This document shows positions 1-7,342 of a stretch of DNA of 32,899 nucleotides, in pieces. The DNA comes from Rhodospirillales bacterium (GTDB taxonomy: Bacteria > Pseudomonadota > Alphaproteobacteria > Rhodospirillales > Casp-alpha2): contig JABJGO010000098.1 of assembly GCA_018662225.1 (NCBI GenBank), forward strand, positions 1 to 32,899, written 5' to 3'. The translations under genes were made by a program, and so were the position numbers. The notes beneath the pieces are model-generated. The model was given only the letters and a program-made list of their open reading frames with translations, was not told where the DNA came from and made no database searches. Each line of letters opens with the position of its first letter. The stretch's first letter is position 1.

Positions 1-141
1 TAAAATCTGTGAGGGCAGAACGCCCATACAAACTCTGGAGGACGGCAAACGTATCTGGATGGAAAAGTTTGTAGACCAAACTTAACCTGACAGACGCCAC
101 GTCAAATCCGGCAACTGTCAGGTCGGGTCTGAATTACTACA
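1..141 (+). mobile_element. 3' end of an IS481-family insertion sequence
   Basis: This is the right-hand end of an insertion sequence cut off by the window edge. It contains the last codons of a transposase, a short spacer, and a terminal segment of about 27 bases (115-141) whose reverse strand begins TGTAGTAATTCAGACC, the TGTA-type start I associate with IS481-family ends. An 8-base inverted repeat, CCTGACAG at 86-93 and CTGTCAGG at 115-122, lies between the transposase stop and the end. The element boundary at 141 is inferred from the end motif, because the other end and any target duplication lie outside the window. It sits 45 bases from the CoA-transferase stop codon, so it probably does not interrupt that gene. 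Confidence 0.65.
2..85 (+). CDS. IS481-family transposase, C-terminal fragment (cut by window edge)
   Basis: An open frame runs in from the left edge and ends at TAA. Its 27 residues include GRTPIQTLEDGKRIWMEK, which resembles the conserved C-terminal signature of IS481-family DDE transposases (GRTPxxTxxDGKxxWxEK). The catalytic core is outside the window, so whether the gene is intact cannot be judged. The frame is followed closely by the presumed terminal inverted repeat, as expected for this family. Confidence 0.7.
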   Translation, partial: KICEGRTPIQTLEDGKRIWMEKFVDQT

Positions 142-185
142 TTTTATCAGTTTCATTATACTCTCCCTTGGGTTTGGTCGTCGTT

Positions 186-1421
186 TCAGTTAATACCAAT
201 AACGCCTTCGTCTTGTAGTTTCTTCATATCATCCTCGCTCATGTCTAATCGGGACTTAAGCACCTCTATCGTATGCTCCCCCACCATGGGTGGCGCTTGC
301 CGGTAGGACACAGGCGATGCGGACAGTTTGATGGGGCTGGCGATCAAATCCACCGTGCCGCCGTCAGCATGATCGTGATCCATAGTCATCTTCATACCAC
401 GCTCAATCACTTGCGGATCATCGAACACCTGATCCAGATTATTCACCGGCCCGCTGGGTACGTTACAGCTCTCCAGACCATCGATCCAATGGGCGCTTGT
501 GTGCTTCACGGTCACATCACGGATGATTTCCACCAGCGCATCGCGATTGTTCAGCCGGTCCGGGTTGGTGCGAAAACGTGGATCGTCGGCCACCTCATCC
601 AGTCCGGCAAATTCACAGAACCGTTGGAACTGACCATCATTGCCCACGGCCAGAATAAAATGGCCATCCGATGTGGGAAACAATTGATAGGGCACGATGT
701 TGGGGTGTGCGTTACCCAGGCGTTTGGGCAAATTACCCGACACCAGATAATTCATACCCTCGTTAATCAGCCATGACACTTGGGTATCCAGCAGAGACAT
801 ATCCACCTGCTGGCCTTCGCCCGTCAGTTGTCGGTGATTAAGGGCGGCCAGAATACCGATCACGCCGTACATGCCGCACACCACATCGGCGATGCCAACG
901 CCCACCTTCATAGGCTCGCCGTCCGGCTCACCCGTCAGGCTCATCATGCCGCCCATACCCTGAACCAGATAATCGTATCCGGGCCGCTTGGCATAGGGGC
1001 CGGTTTGCCCAAACCCGGTAATGGAACAGTAAATCAGGCCGGGGAACTCGCCCTTTAACTGATCATAGGACAGGCCGTACTTGGCCAAACCGCCGACCTT
1101 GAAGTTCTCAATCAAAATATCGCAGGTAGCGGCCAGTTCCTTGATCAAGGCCTGGCCTTCCGGCTTGGAAATATCGATAGCAACGGATTGTTTATTACGG
1201 TTGGCCGCCAGGAAATACGCGCTTTGCGTCGTATCATTGCCATCTTGGTCTTTCATAAAAGGCGGCCCCCACTGGCGGGTATCATCGCCACCCTTGGGGT
1301 GCTCAATCTTGATGATTTCAGCACCCAAATCACCGAGCGTCTGGGTACCCGAAGGACCCGCCAGAATGCGGGTCAGATCCAGTACACGGATATTGCGTAA
1401 GGGGCCGGTATTTTCGGTCAT
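186..1421 (-). CDS. CaiB/BaiF-type (class III) CoA-transferase
   Basis: The product is a 411-residue family III CoA-transferase, cytosolic, which moves CoA from an acyl-CoA donor to a carboxylic acid through an aspartyl-CoA thioester. The family opening is seen near residues 11-30 (IRVLDLTRILAGP), then the GAEIIKIEHP strand, and the expected catalytic aspartate at Asp179 in GIADVVCG. Length is normal for the family. The start is ATG 12 bases after the aldehyde dehydrogenase stop, so the two are probably co-transcribed from the GntR gene side. The CoA acceptor cannot be read from sequence. Because a carnitine/gamma-butyrobetaine pathway lies further right, a betaine-type acid is possible, but frc- or succinyl-CoA-linked substrates are equally allowed. 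Confidence 0.88.
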   Translation of the reverse strand: MTENTGPLRNIRVLDLTRILAGPSGTQTLGDLGAEIIKIEHPKGGDDTRQWGPPFMKDQDGNDTTQSAYFLAANRNKQSVAIDISKPEGQALIKELAATCDILIENFKVGGLAKYGLSYDQLKGEFPGLIYCSITGFGQTGPYAKRPGYDYLVQGMGGMMSLTGEPDGEPMKVGVGIADVVCGMYGVIGILAALNHRQLTGEGQQVDMSLLDTQVSWLINEGMNYLVSGNLPKRLGNAHPNIVPYQLFPTSDGHFILAVGNDGQFQRFCEFAGLDEVADDPRFRTNPDRLNNRDALVEIIRDVTVKHTSAHWIDGLESCNVPSGPVNNLDQVFDDPQVIERGMKMTMDHDHADGGTVDLIASPIKLSASPVSYRQAPPMVGEHTIEVLKSRLDMSEDDMKKLQDEGVIGIN

Positions 1422-1433
1422 ATGACGCCGCCC

Positions 1434-2918
1434 TTAACGCATAACGAAGGGGTTGGACATGGGTTCAGACGAGGTATTGATCCATACCGTCTTGGGTCGG
1501 GTGTAATCATAGATGGCGTCCGCGCCACTTTCCCGGCCCATCCCGCTCTCGCCAAATCCGCCAAACGGTGCAATGGGTGACACCACACGGTAGGTATTCA
1601 CCCACACGATACCAGCCCGCACCGCCTTTGCCACCCGGTGCTGGCGTGCGCCATCACGGGTGAAGATGCCAGCCGCTAATCCATACTTGGTATCATTGGC
1701 GTAGCGCAGGACTTCTTCTTCGTCCTTGAAGCGTAGCACGCTCAGCACAGGACCGAATAATTCAGTATCGACAATTTTCGTATCCTGCGAAGGGCATTCC
1801 AGAATGGTTGGCTCGTAGTAGAGACCGGTGCTCAGATATTCAGGGCGCTTGCCGCCGTGCACGACTTTGGCGCCTTGTTCGATGGCGTAAGCCACTTCTT
1901 TTTCGATGTGTGCCATTTGTCCCGTTGTGGCCAATGGTCCCATCTGGGTTTCATCGGCCAGTGGATCACCAATAACGATGGTCTTCGCGGTGGCCGCGAT
2001 CAACCCGATCAATTCGTCCGCGACGCTTTCTTGAACGTAAAGGCGAGACCCCGCCACACAGCTCTGGCCCGTCGCGCCAAAGATACCGGCGATAATACCG
2101 TTAGCCGCACTTTCCAGGTCAGCATCCTCAAACACCATAACGGGCGACTTGCCACCCAGTTCCAGCGATACCTCAGCAAAATTCTCAGCCGAATTCCGGA
2201 TGATATGGCGGGCCGTTTCCGGGCCACCAGTGAAGCTGATGCGGGCAACCTGCGGATGGGTGGTCAGCATACGGCCGCAAGGCTCGCCCAAACCGCTGAC
2301 GATATTCACAACACCGGGCGGAAAGCCGGCTTCTTCGATCAGTTTGCCAAATTCCAACATGGCGGCAGACGCATGTTCCGATGCTTTCAGGACAATGGTA
2401 TTGCCCGCCGCCAGCGCCGGGCCGAGTTTCACCGCCACCAGAAACAGTTGTGAATTCCACGGCACCACAGCGGCAACCACACCAAGTGGTTCGCGGTTGG
2501 TGAACACATCCATGTCGGGCTTATCGATGGGCAGCGTATGGCCGGTGATTTTGTCGGCCAGGCCGCCAAAGAAATGAAAAAACTCGGCAATATAAGCCGC
2601 TTGCCATTTGGTTTCTTTGGCCATTTTGCCCGTATCCACGGACTCGATCAGGCCCAGTTTCTCGGAATTCTCCGCCAGAATATCACCAAGTTTGCGCAGA
2701 TATTTGCCGCGTTGTGTTGGTGTGGTACTGGCCCATGGCCCTTCGGTGAAGGCCCGGTGTGCAGCTTTGACAGCTCGGTCCACATCATCCGCGGTCGCCG
2801 CCGGGATCGTCGCCCATGCGGCTTCCGTTGCCGGGTTTACGCTCTCGAACGTACCGCCGTCACTGGCATCTACGTACTCACCGTCGATTAGCATTTGGAA
2901 ATGTTCTAGTTCAGCCAT
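1434..2918 (-). CDS. NAD(P)-dependent aldehyde dehydrogenase
   Basis: This 494-residue enzyme of the classical ALDH superfamily oxidises an aldehyde to its acid in the cytosol. Visible signatures are VVPWNSQLFL (about 152-161), the cofactor and substrate region ISFTGGPETA (about 227-236), the general-base Glu253 in SLELGGKSP, and the nucleophile Cys287 in GATGQSCVAG. Length is typical. It lies between a GntR regulator and a CaiB-type CoA-transferase on the same strand, with a 12-base gap to the latter. This suggests a chain in which an aldehyde is oxidised and the acid is then activated as a CoA ester. Candidates include an amino-aldehyde such as 4-trimethylaminobutyraldehyde, but no residue seen decides this. 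Confidence 0.9.
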   Translation of the reverse strand: MAELEHFQMLIDGEYVDASDGGTFESVNPATEAAWATIPAATADDVDRAVKAAHRAFTEGPWASTTPTQRGKYLRKLGDILAENSEKLGLIESVDTGKMAKETKWQAAYIAEFFHFFGGLADKITGHTLPIDKPDMDVFTNREPLGVVAAVVPWNSQLFLVAVKLGPALAAGNTIVLKASEHASAAMLEFGKLIEEAGFPPGVVNIVSGLGEPCGRMLTTHPQVARISFTGGPETARHIIRNSAENFAEVSLELGGKSPVMVFEDADLESAANGIIAGIFGATGQSCVAGSRLYVQESVADELIGLIAATAKTIVIGDPLADETQMGPLATTGQMAHIEKEVAYAIEQGAKVVHGGKRPEYLSTGLYYEPTILECPSQDTKIVDTELFGPVLSVLRFKDEEEVLRYANDTKYGLAAGIFTRDGARQHRVAKAVRAGIVWVNTYRVVSPIAPFGGFGESGMGRESGADAIYDYTRPKTVWINTSSEPMSNPFVMR

Positions 2919-2950
2919 GGTCTCGATTCCTCATCCTGATAACACTTAGA

Positions 2951-3676
2951 TTATTGAGCAGCTTCTTCTTCACTTTGCTGAAGCTGCGGTAAAACGATAT
3001 GCGAAGCACTTTCCACGTGCGCCATACACGCCGCGCGCATTTCGGTCGCGTCCCGTGCTTTGGCCGCATTGGTAATACGGTTAACTTCATGCATCATCGT
3101 CTTGCTTCGTCCCGGACTGACCAACGACATGCGACGCAACAACCAAACCCTGGTGTTCAGCGACTGAATGACACGGGCGCACTCATCGTTCTGTGCGCCT
3201 TCAAACAACGCTTGATAAAAGCGCGACTTGATTTCAAGCACCGTCTGCGGATTGGGATCATTGGCCGCTGCCATAATCTCATTGGCAATCCGGCATAGGC
3301 GATCAATTTGCGCCTGCGTGGCTTTCTTCGCGAACAACTCACCAGCAAGGCCTTCCAACGCGGCGCGGACCTCATAGATGTTTCGCGCTTCTTCGAAGCC
3401 AAGGGACGCCACGACGGGGCCCTTATGCGGTATCATTTGTATTAGATTTTCTGATTCGAGATGACGCAGGGCTTCACGTACCGAAGTACGACTCACGCCC
3501 AACAATTCACACAATTCACGTTCCACCAGGTGTTCGCCCGGCAGGAACCGTTGATCGATAATCGCCTGCCTCAGGATATCCGTTGCCTGCTCGCGTAGTG
3601 TGACCGCCGCCCGCGGCACACGCATAGAGCCTGCATCACCAGACTGCTCCGTATCTTTGGGTTCACTATTGGTCAT
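2951..3676 (-). CDS. GntR-family (FCD/FadR subfamily) transcriptional regulator
   Basis: The product is a 241-residue repressor-type regulator. An N-terminal winged helix covers about residues 25-95, with GEHLVERELCELLGVSRTSV as its recognition region, followed by an all-helical FCD ligand-binding domain. I chose the ATG at 3676 because the residues further upstream look like the complement of the divergent ridA gene rather than protein, and because they would cover the promoter region. The gene lies immediately upstream of the ALDH and CoA-transferase genes on the same strand (33-base gap) and divergent from ridA. It most likely controls both transcription units through the AT-rich palindromic region between them. 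The ligand is unknown; FCD domains commonly bind small carboxylates. Confidence 0.9.
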   Translation of the reverse strand: MTNSEPKDTEQSGDAGSMRVPRAAVTLREQATDILRQAIIDQRFLPGEHLVERELCELLGVSRTSVREALRHLESENLIQMIPHKGPVVASLGFEEARNIYEVRAALEGLAGELFAKKATQAQIDRLCRIANEIMAAANDPNPQTVLEIKSRFYQALFEGAQNDECARVIQSLNTRVWLLRRMSLVSPGRSKTMMHEVNRITNAAKARDATEMRAACMAHVESASHIVLPQLQQSEEEAAQ

Positions 3677-3746
3677 ATATGACAGTACCGCTGACAATTC
3701 AAAAAACGACTCACGAAAAATGATTTCGAATCCCATTTCAATTAGG

Positions 3747-3771
3747 ATTGTATTACAGTAATATTGTATTA
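3747..3771. promoter_or_regulatory. Candidate GntR operator in divergent promoter
   Basis: The 136-base gap between the regulator and ridA is AT-rich. It holds a perfect 6-1-6 palindrome, TATTACAGTAATA (3751-3763), and two direct copies of ATTGTATTA (3747-3755 and 3763-3771) 16 bases apart. FCD-type GntR proteins typically bind short palindromes between divergent genes, so this is the likely autoregulatory operator. Binding by this regulator is inferred. Confidence 0.5.
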
Positions 3772-3812
3772 TAACATAAGCAAGAACGAAGACGTGAGCA
3801 AAGGCACAAACC

Positions 3813-4229
3813 ATGGCGTATGGAAAAGAAATCATTGGCGGTGACGTGATCATCAACGGCCGCAAGCTGTCCCTGTCAAAAGCGGTCCGCGCGGGTGATT
3901 TTGTATATCTGACCGGGCAAATTCCCATGCAGGGCGGCGCCGTCATGACCGAGGGCTCCATCGAAGACCAGACCCGTAATGTACTGGACCATATCACCGT
4001 CACCCTGGCCGAAGCCGGATGCGACCTGTTCCATGTGGTCAAATCCATGATCTGGCTGCGCGACCGGGAAGACTTCCCCGGATTTAACGACGTCTATGCA
4101 GAATACTTCACCGAAGAACCACCGGCGCGGTCCGCCGTCATCAACGAGCTACTTGTGGATGTACGGGTGGAAATCGAAGTCGTCGCCTACAAACCACAGG
4201 ACCGTCGGAAAACGCCCGACAACACCTAA
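3813..4229 (+). CDS. RidA/YjgF/YER057c/UK114-family protein
   Basis: This 138-residue protein belongs to the Rid family. Archetypal RidA hydrolyses reactive enamine/imine intermediates to keto acids plus ammonia; several subgroups sit in catabolic operons and act on pathway-specific intermediates. The family's substrate-binding arginine is present as Arg106 in PPARSAV, with the following VRVEIEVVA strand containing Glu120. An N-terminal extension of about ten residues precedes the VINGRKLSLSKAVRAGDFVYLTGQ core. It is the first gene of a rightward operon and is followed after 15 bases by a luciferase-like monooxygenase. That order suggests it clears an aminoacrylate- or imine-like product made by that enzyme, as proposed for RutC. 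This functional link is inference. Confidence 0.85.
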   Translation: MAYGKEIIGGDVIINGRKLSLSKAVRAGDFVYLTGQIPMQGGAVMTEGSIEDQTRNVLDHITVTLAEAGCDLFHVVKSMIWLRDREDFPGFNDVYAEYFTEEPPARSAVINELLVDVRVEIEVVAYKPQDRRKTPDNT

Positions 4230-4244
4230 CGGGAGCCTAGAACA

Positions 4245-5282
4245 ATGCGATTTAATCTGGTTATCAATATGGAACGAATGGACCCGGCCACCGATATGGC
4301 TGAGGTCGCCCAACACACCACCGAGATGGTTCAAATGGCCGACGAGGGCGGTATTGATATCGCATGGGTCGCCGAACACCACGCGCTTGAAATGACCATC
4401 GCGCCCGGCCCGTTCCAGCTGATGGCACACTGGGCCGCGCACACGAAAAAAATCCGCATCGGCACAGCCGTGGCCGTGGCACCCTATTGGCACCCTATCA
4501 AGCTGGCCGGCGAAGTGGCCATGGCCGATCTGCTGTCCGGTGGCCGTATTGAATTTGGTATCGGCAAGGGTGCTTATCAGCGTGAATTCGACCGTATGGC
4601 TGGCGGCATGAACCAGAATATCGGCGTGCCCATGATGCTGGAAATGATCCCGGCGTTAAAAGAGCTGTGGAAAGGCGATTACGAACATAATGGAGAATAC
4701 TGGCAATGGCCGTCCGCCACGTCCGTGCCCAAGTGTCTGCAGGACCCGCACCCACCGATCTGGGTAGCCGCGCGTGATCCCGGCACCTTCAATGCGTCGG
4801 TCAAGGAAGGCCATCACATTATGACCTGGGCGCTCACCCGACCATTTGCCGAGGTGGAAACATACATGCAGCATTTCGAAGATGCCCTGGCACTGGCACC
4901 CGGCATTGAGCGCCCCCGGTTTATGACCATGCGCCATACCGCCATTTTTGAAAATGATGCTGAAAAAGACATTCATATTGCCGCTGTTCAACATCAGGGC
5001 CGCCAGTTCGAAAACCTGTTCCGCAATCTGGAACCGGTGCTTAACGGCTTCCCACAACCCGCTGATCCGGAAGTCCTGGTGAACCAGTCGGAATACACCG
5101 AAGAAAACTTGATGAATAACCTGATCTTCGGCTCACCCGAACAGGCTATCGAGAACCTGAAACAATACGAAACACTCGGCGTGGATTATTTCTGTTATAA
5201 CGCCAGCTTCGGGGTTCCCATGGCTGAACAGAAGAAATCACTTCGCCTGTTCATCGACAAAGTAATGCCAGCCTTTCAATAA
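4245..5282 (+). CDS. LLM-class (bacterial luciferase-like) flavin-dependent monooxygenase
   Basis: A 345-residue TIM-barrel member of the luciferase-like monooxygenase family, which uses reduced flavin and O2 to oxidise an organic substrate. Visible features are MADEGGIDIAWVAEHH near residues 31-46 (the family's E-H-H pattern), the RIGTAVAVAPYWHP strand, and LSGGRIEFGIGKGAYQREF. A C-terminal substrate-recognition stretch includes FGSPEQAIENLKQYETLGVD. Length agrees with the alkanal/alkane-monooxygenase branch. No flavin reductase is encoded nearby, so FMNH2 must come from elsewhere. The gene is 15 bases after ridA and 12 bases before an alpha/beta hydrolase, indicating one operon. The substrate is unknown; the RidA neighbour suggests that nitrogen-containing compounds should be considered. 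Confidence 0.88.
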   Translation: MRFNLVINMERMDPATDMAEVAQHTTEMVQMADEGGIDIAWVAEHHALEMTIAPGPFQLMAHWAAHTKKIRIGTAVAVAPYWHPIKLAGEVAMADLLSGGRIEFGIGKGAYQREFDRMAGGMNQNIGVPMMLEMIPALKELWKGDYEHNGEYWQWPSATSVPKCLQDPHPPIWVAARDPGTFNASVKEGHHIMTWALTRPFAEVETYMQHFEDALALAPGIERPRFMTMRHTAIFENDAEKDIHIAAVQHQGRQFENLFRNLEPVLNGFPQPADPEVLVNQSEYTEENLMNNLIFGSPEQAIENLKQYETLGVDYFCYNASFGVPMAEQKKSLRLFIDKVMPAFQ

Positions 5283-5294
5283 AAGAGTGTTTCA

Positions 5295-6125
5295 ATGATA
5301 GAAACCTTACCCCCCGAGGCCACCGAGGCCATGATCGGGCGTTGGGCAACCAGCAGCCAGGGCGAAGGCCCGCCCGTGATCCTGATCCATGGCTTGGGTA
5401 TGAACCGGCATATGTGGCAATGGCAATGGGACGCGCTGACGCCGCATTTCGAGACTGTAGCCTATGACCTCATGGGTCACGGCGAAAGCGATAAGCCGGA
5501 ACGTCGTTATGAAATGAGCGACTTTGTGGATCAGGTCATCGATGTGATGGATGGCTACGGCTTCGGCCATTGTGCGTTGGTCGGTTTCTCGCTGGGCGGT
5601 ATGATTGCCCGCGCGGTGGCGCTCAAATGCCCTGAACGGATAACGGCACTGGGCATTCTACATTCCGCCCATGACCGCACACAGGAAGAGCGCGACGCCA
5701 TTATGATCCGCGTCAATCAGGCCCGCAAAGACGGCCCCGCTGCCACCATCGAAGCGGCGCTGGAACGCTGGTTCACACCGGGGTTTTTGGCCAACAACCC
5801 TGAAATGATGGACCTGATCCGCAGGTGGGTTCGGTCCAACAGCAAGGCTGTTTATCCGGAATCCTACCGGGTCCTGGCCGAAGGTGACGCCGAGATCGCC
5901 AAGGGACTTGAGACCATTACCTGCCCCGCACTGGTCCTGACGGCTGAAGAAGATTACGGCAATTCGCCCGATATGAGCCGTCGCATCGCCGGTGCCATGC
6001 CCAATGCGCATGCAGAAATCCTGCCCGGTCTCAGGCACATGGCGTTGGCCGAAGACCCGGACGCCATCATCAAATGGCTGCTACCCTTTCTAAAACATGT
6101 TTTGATCGAGTTGGCCGATGACTGA
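5295..6125 (+). CDS. Alpha/beta hydrolase
   Basis: A 276-residue alpha/beta-hydrolase-fold enzyme. The oxyanion-hole loop is IHGLGMNRHMW (31-41) and the nucleophile is Ser99 in GFSLGG. The acid residue is probably in LTAEEDYGNSP, and the histidine is in LPGLRHMALAEDP near the C-terminus. It resembles the RutD/3-oxoadipate enol-lactonase/haloalkane-type group in length and layout. It lies between the LLM monooxygenase and an NTF2-like protein, overlapping the latter by 8 bases, so translation is probably coupled. In context it is likely to hydrolyse the ester, lactone or carbamate-like product of the monooxygenase step. Substrate identity is not visible in the sequence. Confidence 0.85.
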   Translation: MIETLPPEATEAMIGRWATSSQGEGPPVILIHGLGMNRHMWQWQWDALTPHFETVAYDLMGHGESDKPERRYEMSDFVDQVIDVMDGYGFGHCALVGFSLGGMIARAVALKCPERITALGILHSAHDRTQEERDAIMIRVNQARKDGPAATIEAALERWFTPGFLANNPEMMDLIRRWVRSNSKAVYPESYRVLAEGDAEIAKGLETITCPALVLTAEEDYGNSPDMSRRIAGAMPNAHAEILPGLRHMALAEDPDAIIKWLLPFLKHVLIELADD

Positions 6126-6501
6126 CAACGCCCCCATCACCATGGACCAACTACTGGCATTGCTGGACGCATTCAATAACCATGACCTAGACACCATCGT
6201 CGATGGCTTCACCGATGATGGACTATTCATACTGGCATCAGGCGCAGATGGTGAGGGTACCCGCTTTCAGGGCAAGGAAGACATCCGAGAGGCCCTCGAA
6301 GGACGCTTTGCAGCGGTGCCCGATATTTGCTGGTCCGAAGGCAAACACTGGATCATGGACAACAAGGCCCTGTCAGAATGGCGGGTGACCGGCACACTAC
6401 CCAACGGCGATGCGCTGGATTGTCTTGGCTGTGACTTATGGGAATTCGAAGGCGGCAAGGTGAGCAAGAAAGACACCTACTACAAACAGGTTATTTCGTA
6501 A
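6118..6501 (+). CDS. NTF2-like / SnoaL-type protein
   Basis: A 127-residue protein with the cone-shaped NTF2-like fold signature. It has an N-terminal helix around LLALLDAFNNHDLDTIVDGF, a strand with DGLFILASGADGEGTRFQGK, then EDIREALEGRF, and a C-terminal sheet ending in VSKKDTYYKQ. Members of this family act as small enzymes (dehydratases, isomerases, cyclases) or ligand binders; no catalytic set can be assigned here. It overlaps the preceding hydrolase by 8 bases and closes the operon. Just after its stop the sequence changes to low-GC non-coding DNA carrying a long repeat, so this gene marks the left edge of the accessory region. Confidence 0.8.
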   Translation: MTDNAPITMDQLLALLDAFNNHDLDTIVDGFTDDGLFILASGADGEGTRFQGKEDIREALEGRFAAVPDICWSEGKHWIMDNKALSEWRVTGTLPNGDALDCLGCDLWEFEGGKVSKKDTYYKQVIS

Positions 6502-6506
6502 ACCAG

Positions 6507-6577
6507 TAGGCGACCCCATAAGTTGTTAGTAAATGTACGCGACAAAGTCCGAAACCGAAAATTGAATCAGAGCAGCT
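6507..6577 (+). repeat. Long direct repeat, copy 1 (left flank of phosphonolipid-like cassette)
   Basis: The first 60 bases match the second copy at 10481-10540 with only three mismatches. After that the match weakens, but a shared CAGCTTTTG lies just beyond. Both copies start at TAGGCGAC and have the same orientation. They bracket the aminotransferase, CDP-alcohol phosphotransferase and cytidylyltransferase genes and the broken oxygenase. No transposase remains between or beside them, so the repeat could be an IS end, a MITE-like element or a recombination scar. Confidence 0.85.
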
Positions 6578-6741
6578 TTTGAAACACCAGCAGAGAGATT
6601 TGATGCTTGTGTTGCGTTGACCGGGCGAGGCCACAACCCATAGCGAAAATTCATACCGTCAAATGCTAGATGACTGCTATCGGCCAGAGGTGAACATTCG
6701 CCGCCGTTATAAACCGCGCCTAAGCTTGTACATTCTCGACT
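6526..6741 (-). other. Protein-like minus-strand open frame ending in the repeat
   Basis: A 71-codon frame without a good early start runs leftwards; the first ATG is at 6654, giving 42 residues beginning MNFRYGLWPRPVN. It ends QFSVSDFVAYIY then TAA, inside the direct repeat. In the second repeat copy the same frame gives the same twelve terminal residues, with only a synonymous GAC/GAT change, before diverging upstream. This hints that the repeat is the 3' end of an old gene or the coding end of a mobile element. A 71-codon open frame can also arise by chance, and I recognise no family. Confidence 0.3.
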
Positions 6742-7237
6742 CTATTCGGTCCTAATATGGACATTAATTAAAGCTCTATCGCCAACGAAATCAATTATCG
6801 TGTGTATGATGCTCGAGGATTGTGTTGCTAACATACCTGCCGCCTGTTAGTTCTACAGAGTTCAAGATGAGTTCAAAAAACGAATAAAAGTCAACGGGCT
6901 CAAAAGTTCATAAAAATTTGATTAGCGTATCGGGTGTCTGACGCCTTGGTGCCGTTGGTCGTGCAGGATTAAGTCTCCTGACACTTGGTTTTTGCGTGGG
7001 GTTTATTCCTACCGTTTGACACGCGACCAATGTCGGTAATCGGTATCGCAATACTGTTGTGGTTGCTGATTGCAGCATCAAATAATGAACTTGCTAAAAC
7101 GCGATAGTAGAAAACTGAGTATGGATTGGCACGCCTGAAATTTGGCGACTCACCAATGCCCTACGGCTCTACTTTATACGTTCCATAATACGTACCGATT
7201 GCGACACAGCTGATGTGCTGTCCCCTTTGGGCAGCGT

Positions 7238-7263
7238 GTGGTCTCAAAGTTGCCTGAGACCAC
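7238..7263. promoter_or_regulatory. Perfect 9-bp inverted repeat upstream of the cassette
   Basis: GTGGTCTCA and its exact complement TGAGACCAC are separated by 8 bases, centred about 90 bases before the aminotransferase start. No T-run follows on either strand, so it is not a good intrinsic terminator. It is more likely an operator or an RNA leader hairpin. Confidence 0.4.
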
Positions 7264-7342
7264 CGTGCCCGTGCGTATCCTCGTCACTATCCAACACCTT
7301 TGTTGGCTTGGTGACTAACTACACGAATGCAAGGATTCATCC

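Larger units (their letters stand above)
6502..7342. other. Non-coding 840-base accessory stretch with decayed sequence
   Basis: No convincing gene is present. The stretch is AT-richer than the operon to its left. From the left it holds copy 1 of a long direct repeat, a minus-strand open frame with protein-like content that ends inside the repeat, about 480 bases in which I see nothing clear, and a perfect 9-bp hairpin. It ends with the leader of the aminotransferase gene, which has an AAGGA ribosome-binding site 8 bases before the start. The stretch appears to be debris from one or more insertions. Confidence 0.6.

Noticed and set aside
86-122. CCTGACAG/CTGTCAGG hairpin as a transcription terminator
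   Set aside because: The loop is 21 bases, no T-run follows, and one arm belongs to the IS terminal segment.
273-1425. Long plus-strand frames inside the CoA-transferase and aldehyde dehydrogenase genes
   Set aside because: They are shadows of well-supported minus-strand genes, with no ribosome-binding sites or family motifs.
3677-4048. N-terminal extension of the GntR regulator to 4048
   Set aside because: The added residues are the complement of ridA and of the AT-rich promoter region and do not look like protein; the winged helix starts normally from the ATG at 3676.
4245-6125. Operon as a true Rut pyrimidine pathway
   Set aside because: No RutB, RutE, RutF or permease is present, and the monooxygenase resembles the luciferase/alkanal branch more than RutA.
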